Below, one piece after another: positions 1 through 55,438 of a DNA stretch of 62,500 nt. The DNA lies in assembly GCA_012295275.1 (NCBI GenBank), contig CM022677.1, positions 22,239,781-22,302,280 of the forward strand, read 5' to 3'. The position numbers and the translations under genes were made by a program. Position 1 is the stretch's first letter; each line of letters starts with the position of its first letter. The notes below the pieces were generated by a model. The model saw only the letters and a program-made list of their open reading frames with translations. It was not told the DNA's origin and made no database searches. Origin of the DNA: Chrysomallon squamiferum. Taxonomy: Eukaryota; Mollusca; Gastropoda; Neomphalida; Peltospiridae.

Positions 1-1107
1 TAATGTTCAGTATCACGTGAAATGCATGTGATCTCTGGCTTATGTTGCTTTAAAAATGTCATGAATAGACTTGTTTTCAGTTTTCATGCGATAACCTTGA
101 AAAAACATTAACGTGCTAATCAGAGCAAGCTGTTGTGAAGCACGTCTACGACGGCCACGCTTTCTGACAGGTCAGTGGGCGTGTCCGTCGCAGAATTATG
201 CGATCAGCAAACTGATGATATAAATATCAGTTTCCTTCTTCGTACAGTCATCTGTCCTTAATTCCACCTACCTCCAATTCCCAGACTACCTGCAACACTA
301 GACCCACTCCTCCGATCATAATAACACACAGTGACTGCATACATTAAATCTCTTAATTATTTGTATATCAACAGCAGCTTTAAAACATAACCAGATTTCC
401 AAAATAATCATAATAATAATTATAATAATAATAATAATTAAAAAAAATAAAAAGACAAAAAAATAAATAAATAAATTCTTGCATATGTAAGAGATTCGTA
501 TATCTGTTTATTACAACACGCGTTCTGAGATGACGTAATGTTCAAATTAATGACGCAATCGATAGAGATTACTCAGCGTCTGCTCCAAAGAAGATAGTTA
601 TATATGCAATTTTAATATATTTTTTTACTTTTAGGTAAAGCTGCCATCAAAATTAAAGGAAAAAACGTAAAAACTGAAATTGAAAAGAAATACAGTGACT
701 TTTATTCGGTTTGCTTTTTATAATTTCTTTTCTCAGTCGTTTAAATCCATCCAAACTAGCAGGTTCAGTGAGTATTCTATTTATATCTGTAACTGGATAA
801 ATATGGTGAACTTTAATAAATCAGTAACAATAAATAGAATAAAAATGTATAGTAGTAGTAGTTGTTGTTGTTGTTGTTGTTATTGTTGTAGTAGTAGAAG
901 AAGTGAGAATAATTATAAATAAATAAATGAATAAATAAATAAATTATAAAAAGACAACATTAAATAGCAGTTTTATAAATTTGCGCCTATAGCAAGCTCT
1001 GAATTATGTCCCTATGTAACATTTCACACCCATAATTTACATAAGATTACTATAATATAAAACTAGTAGAACTGTCAAATAATATTTTAATATATTTTAT
1101 TTTTCAG
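1..1107 (+). other. 5' flank and 5' UTR/first intron of the Ig receptor gene
   Basis: No coding exon is visible. The stretch holds a TATA-like element (219-226), several low-complexity AT and TAA/TTG runs (about 405-475 and 855-955), and a polypyrimidine-AG acceptor ending at 1107. Transcription probably starts near 250 and an untranslated leader is spliced to the exon at 1108. The leader donor is not certain; GTAAGA near 487 and GTGAGT near 767 are candidates. Confidence 0.45.
219..226 (+). promoter_or_regulatory. TATA box candidate for the Ig receptor gene
   Basis: The octamer TATAAATA matches the TATA consensus and is followed about 25-30 bases later by a CA-containing sequence in the TACAGTCATC context that could be the initiator. 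It lies on the same strand as, and about 0.9 kb upstream of, the signal-peptide exon. The role is inferred from position and consensus only. Confidence 0.4.
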
Positions 1108-1128
1108 ATTATCTTGTGAAGTCAAAAT

Positions 1129-45226
<44,098 letters not shown>

Positions 45227-45573
45227 ACCAGTGACGTTTCACAATAATAGAATAGAAACACTTAACAATCAGACATTTGTTTTATTTGTGGTTAATTTCA
45301 ACTAGAGATTAATACATATCATTATGAATTTGTTTGACTAGTTTTTGTGCTTATGTTTCTGTTTTTGTGATAACTTTTATGATAATACTGAAGTATAAAA
45401 TTTCCTTCATGTTACTAAGTCATACTTTTTGTTTGATAATTAAATTTCAGTTCTTGTTAAAACTTTAAAAATATAAATATCTCTTTGTTTTAAAGTTGGT
45501 TTTTAGTATTAAAGTATTGAAAAATCTACTTTTCATCAATTCACTCTCAGCAAAAAAGACGAAGAAGAAAAAA

Positions 45574-45579
45574 AATAAA
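45574..45579 (+). terminator. Poly-A signal candidate of the receptor gene
   Basis: AATAAA about 350 bases after the stop codon, on the coding strand. Choice among AT-rich alternatives is uncertain. Confidence 0.4.
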
Positions 45580-45716
45580 ATGTAACTGTCAAACTTGTTT
45601 ACAAAAGGCATTCAGTATAAAACTTTCATTCTATTTTGATTCATTGATTGACTAAAACAATTATTTCTTACATTCACAACCTAGAACCTTACACAGATGT
45701 CTGCTACTACTGCTAG

Positions 45717-45778
<62 letters not shown>

Positions 45779-46177
45779 ATAATAATAATAAATAATAAAT
45801 AAATAAATTAATAATCATGATGTATTTAAGGTGTATAATACCTGATTATTTGTAGGAAGAAAAAACAAATAGTTTCTGTTTAGTCATTCAGTGCAATCAT
45901 AAAAATGAGAAAGATTTGTAAAATGAGGTAAGTTAGATAGATCTTCTATTCATCTGTATATATTAATAAAATTCAAAAAATTATTAATTTGTATTGTGTT
46001 ATCAAACACTTCTGTCTAAACAAGCATTTCTGCATTATACATAAACATGCCAACACTTTTAAATTATGAAACAGTCGGCGTTCATCAATTTCAGAAAACC
46101 GCCATTTGTGCGGAAGAGAAAAAAGAAAAGAAAACTGATTGAGCTTGTCAGATATTTTGATATTTAGGTAGACCTCC

Positions 46178-46262
<85 letters not shown>

Positions 46263-46411
46263 AAATGAAAGAACTGGGTGAATTTTTTATATTAATTTGG
46301 ATTTAAGAAAAAAATATTGAACAAATTAACGAATATTTAAACCATCTAATTCAATTAATTTATATTAAATAAATAAATAAATAATATGTCCGATTGTTTT
46401 ATCTTTGCTTT
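45580..46411. repeat. Intergenic: (ACT)n and (GA)n microsatellites
   Basis: (CTA)n lies at about 45705-45778 and (GA)n at about 46181-46259. The two genes on either side converge here (receptor on +, TRIM-type gene on -). No other feature is visible. Confidence 0.8.
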
Positions 46412-47709
46412 TTACACCAAGAAAATAGTTTTTATTTTACCGTTAAAGTTTCCCACATACAGTGTGTTTCCATGGCAACAGACAGACCAAGGTTTGCACA
46501 GATCATGGTGGTCAGTGATGACGTCATCTAGAATCTTTCCATCTCGTGACAACTGAACAACACAATTTCTACCAAAATCACAGACAAAGATATTCCCCTC
46601 TCTGTCACATGTAACACCTGCCAAGTTTATCAGTCTGGCTGAATCACGTGACTCCCATTTGACGTCACCTGATGACGTCACGCAAAATAAACTGTTTACG
46701 TTTTCTCTCAGTGACACAACAATCAGACATTCATCCTGAACTGTGAGACGCGACGGTCTGGGGATCAAATCTGTTGAGATAGAATGAATGAGCTGGCCAC
46801 TGTCTGTCAGTATGTCCAAATTCTGTGACCCAGTGACCGCGAGACGTTTGCCAGGTAATACAGCGATATACCTGTAGCTTGTATGAGTTGTGATCGTTTT
46901 GATCAGTTCAAAGTTTTCCAAATGTAAAAACAATATTTTGTTTTCAGCTGGCAGAACAGCAGCAACAACAGCTCCCTGCTCATCACGTGACTCAGCAAGA
47001 CCCCATGGTTCAGAGACAGTTACATGTTTGTTTATTACTGATTGTCTTTCTAAACAGAAACATTTCACACATCTGTTGTTAAAATCACTAAAAACTATTT
47101 TATTATTGTCCGCACCTGACACGAGGAAGGAAAGCACACAAGGATTTAATTTATCTTCTTGTGTTTTTGTGTCAATGGCGTCTGTCTGGATCTCTGTGGA
47201 CACTTCTCCAATGTGGACTGAAAAACCTTCTTTATCGTCAGATCTTGTCAGACGTATTTTAAAATCGGCTTTATTAAGTGCTGAGATAGACTGGGCCAAA
47301 AAATCGGAAGTTGTGCATTGAAGTTTGGTGAATTTTGAAATATTACTTTTAGCATCAAATTCCGATTGCCTTAGTAATAAATCTTCACCTAGTTTGATCA
47401 TTTGTTCGTTTTTCTGAATCAGATGTTTGTGCTTAGTAAAAAGTTTATTTATTTCTGAGTTTACATACTTTTGACATTTTTCTATTTCTCTTATTAGCCT
47501 GTCTTGTTCTTTGTGGACAGCGTCTGAAAAATCAGTGATTAATTTGTTACCAATCCTTCTGACCTCTGCTGTAGTGTCCACGACGTTGATGTCGACGTCT
47601 TGCCGAAACTTTTTAATCTTATCATGCATCTCTGTCTGAAGAATTTTTCTAAAGGTTTTCAGACTGTCAGTAATAGATCTCAAAAATGAAATGTGACCTC
47701 CCTTTCCAG
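46412..47709 (-). CDS. TRIM-type gene exon 2: coiled coil and propeller
   Basis: Open over 1298 bases from the acceptor ATTTCAG to TAA. It begins SGKGGHISFL after the junction and ends GKIKTIFLV. The long intact frame argues that this part is, or was until recently, under selection. Confidence 0.8.
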
Positions 47710-47727
47710 CTGAAATAAATAAATAAA

Positions 47728-47826
<99 letters not shown>

Positions 47827-47828
47827 TG

Positions 47829-47865
<37 letters not shown>

Positions 47866-48326
47866 TAAAAATAGAACGTCTATCATACTATTAATAATAT
47901 ATGACTAAATTACAAACTGAGTAGAAAAACTTTAGGGATAAATGATTCTGTATTTCTTTATGAATCTGCTACGATGTCTAATACACGATATAAACATTGT
48001 TAGTTAAATAATCATTGTATATAAACACAACACTGGTCACTCACAAAACTTTGAACGTTGCCTGTCATCAATAGAATCCACTAAAGCTATGTTTATAGGG
48101 AACTGATCTGTCCATGTTTCCACTGGTTTTGTTCTGTCTGGTATCTGAACATCTTGCATGCAATAAGGGCAGGTGATTTGTTTGTCGCTGTTTTGATAAT
48201 ATTCATTAATGTAATCTTGTAGACATTTCGTGCAACTCGAATGACCGCAAGAAAGAACTCGCGGTTTCAGGAATACATCCAAAGACAACAAGATTTCTGG
48301 TCATCTGAACTTGAGGCTTTTGCCAT
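46412..48326 (-). CDS. TRIM-type protein: RING, coiled coil, NHL-like propeller (two exons, frame broken at the RING)
   Basis: Two exons on the minus strand join in phase 1 (donor at 48045/48044, acceptor at 47710/47709). Exon 1 holds a RING-type zinc finger (CGHSSCTKC, then TCPYC). Exon 2 holds a long charged alpha-helical, probably coiled-coil region (about residues 1-130 of the exon), then a propeller with NHL-like strands (VTCDREGNIFVCDFGRN, VCCHGNTLYVGNFNG). RING plus coiled coil plus NHL is the layout of TRIM/TRIM71-like ubiquitin ligases; no B-box is seen. The ATG at 48326 opens a frame that reads MAKASSSDDQKSCCL and then stops, while the rest of the RING is in another frame: a +1/-2 shift right at the first cysteine pair. 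It is therefore either a young pseudogene or a sequence error. Confidence 0.7.
47720..48036 (-). repeat. Intron of the TRIM-type gene with (TAC)n/(TAA)n
   Basis: (TAC)n lies at about 47729-47785 and (AAT)n at about 47785-47866 on the plus strand. It opens a poly-V/poly-L frame that is not coding. Confidence 0.85.
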
Positions 48327-48330
48327 ATCT
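48045..48330 (-). CDS. TRIM-type gene exon 1: RING finger, frameshifted at its start
   Basis: Upstream on the minus strand there is an acceptor-like TTTTAACAG, so an untranslated exon may precede. The codons for KSCCL (first zinc cysteines) and for LDVFLKPRVLSCGHS are in different frames, with no splice signal between them to repair this. Confidence 0.65.
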
Positions 48331-48335
48331 GTTAA

Positions 48336-48401
<66 letters not shown>

Positions 48402-49942
48402 AAGAAGAAGAAGAAGAAGAAGAAGAAGAAGAAGAAGAAGAAGAAGAAGAACTATAACAACAACAACAACAGGAACAGCAACAGCAACACGAATTACAAC
48501 AATAATAGTAAAAATAAGAGTTATATTAGTGGTGGTAATAAAGTGGTAACTGCCGTAGTAGTAGTTGTTGTATTTGTTGTTCTGTTTTTACCTCACTCTT
48601 TAACAGAAGTAATAGTCATGTTAATAATGCTTGTTGTTCCAGTAAGATTTGCTATATCGCAAGTCCTGCAGGGTAATTCGTCATACCACTGTTCCTGCCA
48701 TTGCTAACTAACACGTTTTGTAAGCCGACCGTTGATTGTTAGACTCCACCTTCCTTTAAGCACTGGGGCACGTCTCTACGATCAACCCACATTTATTATG
48801 TTCAGACATTTGGTTAAAAACATAAAGTAAATAAGACATTTTTATTTCAAAACAGTAGTAGTATCATCAGTAGTAATTTTACTAAATAAAGTTTGAGAAT
48901 GGCATAGTAAATTTAAATTTATAGTTACAAAGATTACTTATCAACAATACATTTTTATCTTTTCTCTTTAACATGAAAGAGAGAGGAGAGAGAGTTTTGT
49001 TTAAATAGAGAGAGATTACTAATACTACTATTACTACAACTGCTAATAGAGAGGTTTAAGACCACTACTAAGATCAATACCATTAAACTATTATTAGTAC
49101 GACTTAAAACTGTTACAATTTTGACCAGGTTGGATGTTTTCTAACAAAGAGATGACAATCAGGCTGCTAGTGTTGCTGTGGAAACCAGATTTCAGTTCTA
49201 CTGTTGAGACAAAGACACAAATGCAATATCTAATATACCATGTTTGAAAGTTACTTTGACCATCCTGTTGGTGATGAAGATAAAATCCTCAGGTGAGGTA
49301 ATGTCAGTTTGAGACTGTATCCTGTTACTACTTTGTAAATTGTTACTCTAACTATTAATTACTTGCTGTCTGCTACTAAGTTACAAAGATTACTACTAAT
49401 GTTATCAACAATACACTGCTGTTGGTGTTAGTTTTTATCTTTTTCAACTCATTTGTTTAATTTAACATTTGAAACAGCCAGGTCATTTGTTTTGTTTAAA
49501 TATTTGTTTACTGTTTATAAGTTATCTGTGTTCGTGTATAATACTACTATTACTACAACTGCTAACAAAGTTTACTTACTGTTGCTTAGAGATAAACTGT
49601 ACAAAGTCAACATTATGTATGTGTATGTGTGTGTGTGTAGGTTTTTGTGTGTGTGTGTGTATAAACTATTTTTGTATCTCGCACATCACATATAATGTCA
49701 AACACATATTATCACACACAAACACACGCACATATACAGACAGACATACAGACACACACATAATAATAATGAAAATAAAATATAAAAATAGCGTATTAAC
49801 ACTGACACTTAGAAGAAACCTTTACTCGCGAGTAACTCTTTGTTCAGATAGACAAACGTCACACGGATAAAAGATAACAGAAATTCAGCTGTGAAAGAAA
49901 GAAAGAAAGAAGTCATCTGCTAAAATTCACATTTACAATAAA
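48331..49942. other. Divergent intergenic region between TRIM-type and EGF genes
   Basis: Contains (AAT)n/(AAG)n at about 48333-48450, imperfect triplets to 48540, a more GC-rich patch at about 48660-48800, and GT/CA microsatellites at about 49615-49765. The two genes start on opposite strands, so both promoters should lie here. A minus-strand GTAAAA donor near 48596 could end a 5' UTR exon of the TRIM-type gene (weak). Confidence 0.45.
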
Positions 49943-49955
49943 ATGTGGCGCGTTG
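49943..49955 (+). CDS. EGF gene exon 1: start codon
   Basis: ATG TGG CGC GTT G, followed by donor GTAAGT. A 13-base coding end of the first exon, phase 1; the upstream part would be 5' UTR. Confidence 0.6.
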
Positions 49956-51595
49956 GTAAGTAACTACTTGTTAAACTATTTACCTGTATACCTAGACCTA
50001 GACACAAACATGTATTTTTACATGACACACACACACGCACACATACATACATACATACATACACACAAAGTTAGACACACACACACACACATACATACAT
50101 ACATACATACACACAGAGTTACACACACACACACACGCACACACACACATATATATACATCAGACACAGAAACATACACAGACATATATATATACGTATA
50201 CGCTGAATGTTTGCTCGTTTAAATGAGAGATACAAATAATTGCTTCAACATTCTATAATTGCTGTAACGTTGACATTGGAACAATGATGAAGGAGCAATA
50301 TTTTAGCTTACAAAAGTTTCACAAATGAGTTCAGTACATTTCACTAACAGTGATTACCTGAGACGTTCTGGAATAGTTTCTGAAGTAAATTCAGAAATGG
50401 TTTTGCATTTCTGGAGAAGTACGTTTGTGCAGATTCCTGAATGCTTTTGTACATAATTTTAAAATGTTAATTAATTGTGCTCCGTTTCAGGTAATTTATT
50501 TTATTTTGCTGCTTTTCTCAGCTGTATGGTTGTCATACGTTCAGGTATAGTTTGTCTTTCTGTCTCTCTAAAACTGTGTCTGTCTATATAGTTTATCTGT
50601 CTCTTTAAAACTGTGTCTGTCTATTTTACTATTTGTGTGTGCATCAATCGCTTTATCAATTTGAATTATTTTTTTTATTCATTAAAAACAGAGAAAATAA
50701 ATAAATAAATAAAAAATGTATAAGGTATAACACACTTGCTTCTTTTATTTATTTACCTGTTTAAACATGGTTTATGTATAAAACAAATCTGAGAAAAAGC
50801 AAAAAGAATATGTATATATATACACACACACACATACACACATACATATTTCTGCTTTGGAGAAAATATTTTTTTATTTATTTATCTTTTTCTGTTTTGA
50901 TCTTTACTAAATAACTTTGAAATCACATTTTTTGTTTGTTTTTAAATTAATTATTATTATCGGCTCTGTGAACATTGTTCATTATTAATTGTTAATGTGG
51001 CCGAAAATTACACGGAACGGTAAGCAATTTCGTTAGATCATGGAGGCTGCCATATGGGATGACGTCACGATAATGGCGGCCGTTGACTGATCGGCATGGT
51101 GCACCGGCAGCTTGTGAAAAACTACGCATGGTGCTTATCACGTGACAGACCGAAGATCTACAGTCTACTGCGCAGATTAGCGGCGGACATCGCGTTCTGG
51201 GAGAAGTTAATCTGGGACACTGAACAGCTGTGAAATGTTTAACCTTTGATAGCGTTAAATAAATTAAAAAAAATATATTTGGCGTTTATCTCGTTTTGGA
51301 ATTATGGTCGTCGTATATAACTAGATACACATTTGTATTTGTACATACATCTAGCCATTATTTGTTATTTTATTGTTATTGTTTTTGTTTTTGTTACTGT
51401 TACTATTATTATGATTATGTTTATGATGATTATTGATATTATTATTATTATCATCATCATCATTGTCTACATTATAATCATTTTCCGTTTACACATTTTT
51501 TTAAATATCGTTTTTTTTCCCTTTTTTCTTTACTTATTTCAGGTTTGTTTCATTTATTTATTATTTTTTTTAATTATATGTGTTAACTTTGTTTT

Positions 51596-51631
<36 letters not shown>

Positions 51632-54257
51632 TTTTTCAGATGAAGTAATTACAGACAGCTGTAAGGTTTGTACTAATACGTTAATGCTTTGAAAAAAGTT
51701 TAAAGTGCATCTGTACTCTGCACTGAAGTCAATAAAACGTTTCTAACAATAAATTCATGCACATAAATAGAAAGCGCGGGGACAGACAGACAGAGAGACA
51801 GACAGATACACTGAAATGGACTGACCGAGAAGAGATATTTGTTTTATATAATTTATTGTATATGTTTTATTACTTAAGCTTTTCAATTTATATATATATT
51901 GGTTATTTATTTATTTCAAATTATTATTGCTATTATTATTATTATTGTTGTTGTTGTTGTTGTTGTTATTATTGTTGTTGTTTTCAATGCAGACAACGGA
52001 ATGTTCACAGGACCATGTTTGTATTGAAAAGCCTATTTTCTGTAAGATGGGACCGTGTCCACCGATTGTCAAGTGTGTCGGTAAATATGTCTGTCTGTGC
52101 GTCTAAACACTTCTTATCTGTGTGACGTATATGTACGTGCATTTGTGACGTATGTGTACGTGCATGTGTGACGTATATGTACGTGCATGTGTGACGTATG
52201 TGTACGTGCATGTGTGACGTATGTGTACGTGCATGTGTGACGTATCTGACGTGCATGTGTGACGTATGTGTACGTGCATGTGTGACGTATGAGTACGTGC
52301 ATGTGTGATGTATGTGTACGTGCATGTGTACGTGTATGTGTGACGTATATGTGTACGTGCATGTGTGACGTATGTGTACGTGTATGTGTACGTGCATGTG
52401 TGATGTATGTGTACGTGTATGTGTACGTGCATATGTGACGTATGTGTACGTGCATGTGTGATGTATGTGTACGTGCATGTGTGACGTATGTGTACGTGCA
52501 TGTGTGATGTATGGGTACGTGTATGTGTACGTTCATGTGTGACGTATATGTACGTGCATGTGTGATTATGTGTACGTGCATGTGTGATGTATGTGTACGT
52601 GCATGTGTGACGTATGTGTACGTGTATGTGTACGTGCATGTGTGACGTATGTGTACGTGCATGTGTGATGTATGTGTACGTGTATGTGTACGTGCATCTG
52701 TGACGTATGTGTACGTGCATGTGTGATGTATGTGTACATGTATGTGTACGTGTATGTGTACGTGCATGTGTGACGTATGTGTACGTGCATGTGTGACGTA
52801 TGTGTACGTGCATGTGTTTTGTATGTGTACGTGCATGTGTGATGTATGTGTACGTGCATGTGTGACGTATGTGTACGTGCATGTGTGACGTATGTGTACG
52901 TGCATGTGTGATGTACGTGTACGTGCCTGTGTGATGTATGTGTACGTGCATGTGTGACGTATGTGTACGTGCATGTGTGATGTACGTGTACGTGCCTGTG
53001 TGATGTATGTGTACGTGCATATCACTGAACACACGCACCAGTTCACTGAAACAGCGCATACCTTTCGACCTCTACGTGTGACTGTGTTTGTGTCTCTGTG
53101 TGTGTCTGTGTGTGTGTGCCTGTCTGTGTATGGCTGTGTGCGTGTATGTACGTGTGTGTGTGTGTGTGTGTGAGACGTTGTCTTGCAGACCTACCTGTAA
53201 TGTCGTCTGTCTTCGGAAAGCTGGTGAATTGTTGTCATACGTTCGAGTCTCGTCACCAGCAGTTCACGTTTGACTACATGAGCCAGGGCTTTCCTGAACA
53301 CTGTCGACATGAGCCAGTTCTGTCCTGAACACTGTCTACATGAGCCAGTTCTGTCCTGAACACTGTCTACATGAGCCAGTTCTGTCCTGAACACTGTCTA
53401 CATGAGCCAGTTCTGTCCTGAACACTGTCTACATGAACCAGTTCTGTCCTGAACACTGTCTACATGAGCCAGTTCTGTCCTGAACACTGTCTACACGAGC
53501 CAGTTCTGTCCTGAACACTGTCTACATGAACCAGTTCTGTCCTGAACACTGTCTACATGAGCCAGTTCTGTCCTGAACACTGTCTACATGAACCAGTTCT
53601 GTCCTGAACACTGTCTACATGAGCCAGTTCTGTCCTGAACACTGTCTACATGAGCCAGTTCTGTCCTGAACACTGTCTACATGAGCCAGTTCTGTCCTGA
53701 ACACGGTCTACATGAGCCAGTTCTGTCCTGAACACTGACTACATGAGCCAGTTCTGTCCTGAACACTGTCTACATGAGCCAGTTCTGTCCTGAATACTGT
53801 CTACTGTGCCCTGTCTACAGACATATAAGACAGAGAATATTTAATCCTAAATACGTGTCCGTATGTACGTACGTATGTATGTATGTATGCGTATATGTAT
53901 ATATATTTCTATGTGTGTATGTATATATGTATATGTGTATGTATGTATGTATGTGTGTATTTGTTTGTATGTGTGTATGTATGTATGTATGCATGTATGT
54001 GTGTGTATATATGTATACATGTGTGTGCATGTATGTTTGTTTATTTGTATGTATGTATGTATGTTTGTTTGTTTGTTTGTACGTATATATGCTTATATTC
54101 CCTTTTCTTTTTCTCAGATAAAACCGATCATCTTTGTTATATACACAACCCTTGTCAAAATGGCGGAACCTGCCACAACACAGAGGACGGTGTGTACTAC
54201 TGCGCATGCTCAGGTCTTTACGGCGGACGATTCTGCGAGCAAATGGTTCTGGGATAA
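49943..54257 (+). CDS. Secreted small cysteine-rich/EGF-domain protein (five exons)
   Basis: Exons 49943-49955, 50491-50544, 51640-51665, 51993-52080 and 54118-54257 join with matching phases (1, 1, 0, 1) to 321 bp, i.e. 106 residues and a stop. The signal peptide MWRVGNLFYFAAFLSC is followed by a short acidic piece DEVITDSCK. Next comes a Cys-rich segment (TTECSQDHVCIEK, then PIFCKMGPCPPIVKCV) and one complete EGF domain (HNPCQNGGTCHN, then YYCACSGLYGGRFCE). The EGF domain has six cysteines in the standard spacing but lacks the DxDE-type calcium motif. A small extracellular ligand or modulator is likely; the exact function is unknown. Confidence 0.7.
50020..50190 (+). repeat. (CA)n/(CATA)n microsatellite in EGF-gene intron 1
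   Basis: Two similar CA/CATACATA blocks (about 50025-50100 and 50100-50160). Not coding. Confidence 0.85.
50491..50544 (+). CDS. EGF gene exon 2: signal-peptide core
   Basis: 54 bp, phase 1-1, acceptor CCGTTTCAG, donor GTATAG. Encodes the hydrophobic core and the region up to VVIRS. Confidence 0.6.
51020..51245. other. GC-richer island with CRE and E-box palindromes in EGF-gene intron 2
   Basis: In an otherwise AT-rich intron this 220-base patch has TGACGTCA near 51060, a GATAATGGCGGCCG motif just after it, and TCACGTGA near 51138. It could be an enhancer, an alternative promoter or an old SINE-like insertion; I see no element ends. Confidence 0.35.
51640..51665 (+). CDS. EGF gene exon 3
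   Basis: 26 bp; starts phase 1 after TTTTTCAG and ends phase 0 before GTTTGT. Encodes DEVITDSCK. Confidence 0.5.
51993..52080 (+). CDS. EGF gene exon 4: Cys-rich segment
   Basis: 88 bp, phase 0 to 1, acceptor CAATGCAG, donor GTAAAT. Five cysteines in the pattern C-x5-C-x6-C-x4-C-x5-C, with the phrase GPCPP. Small cysteine-rich modules with a PCxP turn are common in extracellular protease-inhibitor-like proteins, but I cannot name the family. Confidence 0.6.
52118..53025. repeat. 23-bp minisatellite (about 40 copies) in EGF-gene intron 4
   Basis: The unit is GACGTATGTGTACGTGCATGTGT with point variants and 12-bp internal duplications (GTGTACGTGTAT). It has no stop codon in several minus-strand frames, so it creates long HTHTSHMHVH-type frames of up to 318 residues. 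Confidence 0.9.
53276..53812. repeat. 31-bp minisatellite (about 17 copies)
   Basis: The unit is GAGCCAGTTCTGTCCTGAAC followed by ACTGTCTACAT, period 31 with few variants (GAACCAG, ACACGAG). The first copy is diverged (CAGGGCTTTCCTG). It is intronic, just downstream of the 23-bp array. Confidence 0.92.
53860..54085 (+). repeat. (TATG)n/(TTTG)n microsatellite
   Basis: Imperfect GTAT/GTTT repeats just upstream of the last EGF-gene exon. They read as YVCM-type frames that are not coding. Confidence 0.85.
54118..54257 (+). CDS. EGF gene exon 5: EGF domain and stop
   Basis: Acceptor TTTCTCAG, phase 1 start, stop TAA at 54255. It encodes DKTDHLC followed by the EGF core with CQNGGTC and CACSGLYGGRFCE. 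The classical GxxC close of an EGF fold is present. Confidence 0.8.
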
Positions 54258-54830
54258 ACGAATGGAAAATACTGAAATGAAACCATAGCAACGAAATGTG
54301 TCCTTCTTTGTTTTTAAAGTGTAACCAAAACGTAATAATTTTATGTTAATAATTAATTACGTCATCAATGTCGTTGTCATCACGACCATTATCATTACGA
54401 TTATTTCAACACAACTCAGTGAGTGACTGGTTGAGTACTGAATTAAATAGTTCAACAGTTTTAAGATGTCACTTCTTTAACACAACAAGCTGATTTTACA
54501 ATCTGTGCAGTTTTCACCATTCACTCTCAGAGACTAAAACAGACTTCTTTATGACATTCAGTTAGGTAATGGGATTAGTAGCTGAAATAAAAAAAAATAA
54601 AAAAAATAAAATAAAAAGTAAAATAAAATTGTCTTTTACATTCGTAACTGGTATTGGCTAATCAAAATAAAAAAACCTTTTATTTATTTATTTAAGTTAT
54701 ATCGAGGTAACAAAACCAGCAATAAAAAATAAATAAATAAATAAAACCACTAACTGTTATGAATATTTGTATCGCTTCTGTCACAACACAAACATTTGAA
54801 ACTAATAACTTTTCTACACGTTATTTTGTT

Positions 54831-54876
<46 letters not shown>

Positions 54877-55052
54877 GTTGTAGATATTTGTACATTCTCA
54901 GGGTCAAAATTCTATACAGACTGAGTCTTTGTGTCTTATTTATTTATTTACTTATTTATTGTATTTATTATTATTATATTATTTTTGCTATTATTATTGT
55001 TGTTGTTGTCAATATACTTTTTAATAATAAAGTATGTTATTAATATAATTGT

Positions 55053-55143
<91 letters not shown>

Positions 55144-55438
55144 AAATGATAAAACTGGGTGAAATTTGTTTCTGTAAATTTAAATTTATTATTTTTTTTT
55201 TAGTAAGTTGAAACGATAAAGTAATTCAAAAGAAAAAAGTAATTGGTAATAAATAAATAAATAAATAAATAAAGGAGGGAAATAAAAAATAACAAAATAA
55301 ATGTATTACTTTACAGGAAATAAAGAACTGATTTCAGTTCGTGTAAAGTAAGAAATGTCTGCCGACTTTCAACTTCAAAACAGTTAAATTGAAACTAACA
55401 TGGCAGACAGTTTGACGTTTACTTTTTACAACAAGTAA
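54258..55438. repeat. Intergenic: AT-rich, (ATT)n and (GA)n
   Basis: (ATT)n lies at about 54835-54872 and (GA)n at about 55056-55140. AATAAA-like signals occur near 54580-54620 and may serve the EGF gene. No gene is seen. Confidence 0.7.

Noticed and set aside
46510-46685. Cluster of TGACGTCA palindromes as a control region
   Set aside because: They lie inside the open propeller-coding exon and are explained by the codons for SSGDVKW and neighbouring residues; not claimed as a regulatory feature.
52103-53059. Open minus-strand frames of up to 318 residues (HTHTSHMHVH-type)
   Set aside because: They follow the 23-bp minisatellite, are open in several frames at once and have no start context or splice support.
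53276-53812. CRISPR-like array of 31-bp repeats
   Set aside because: The repeats are head to tail without spacers and sit in an intron of a eukaryotic gene; it is a minisatellite.
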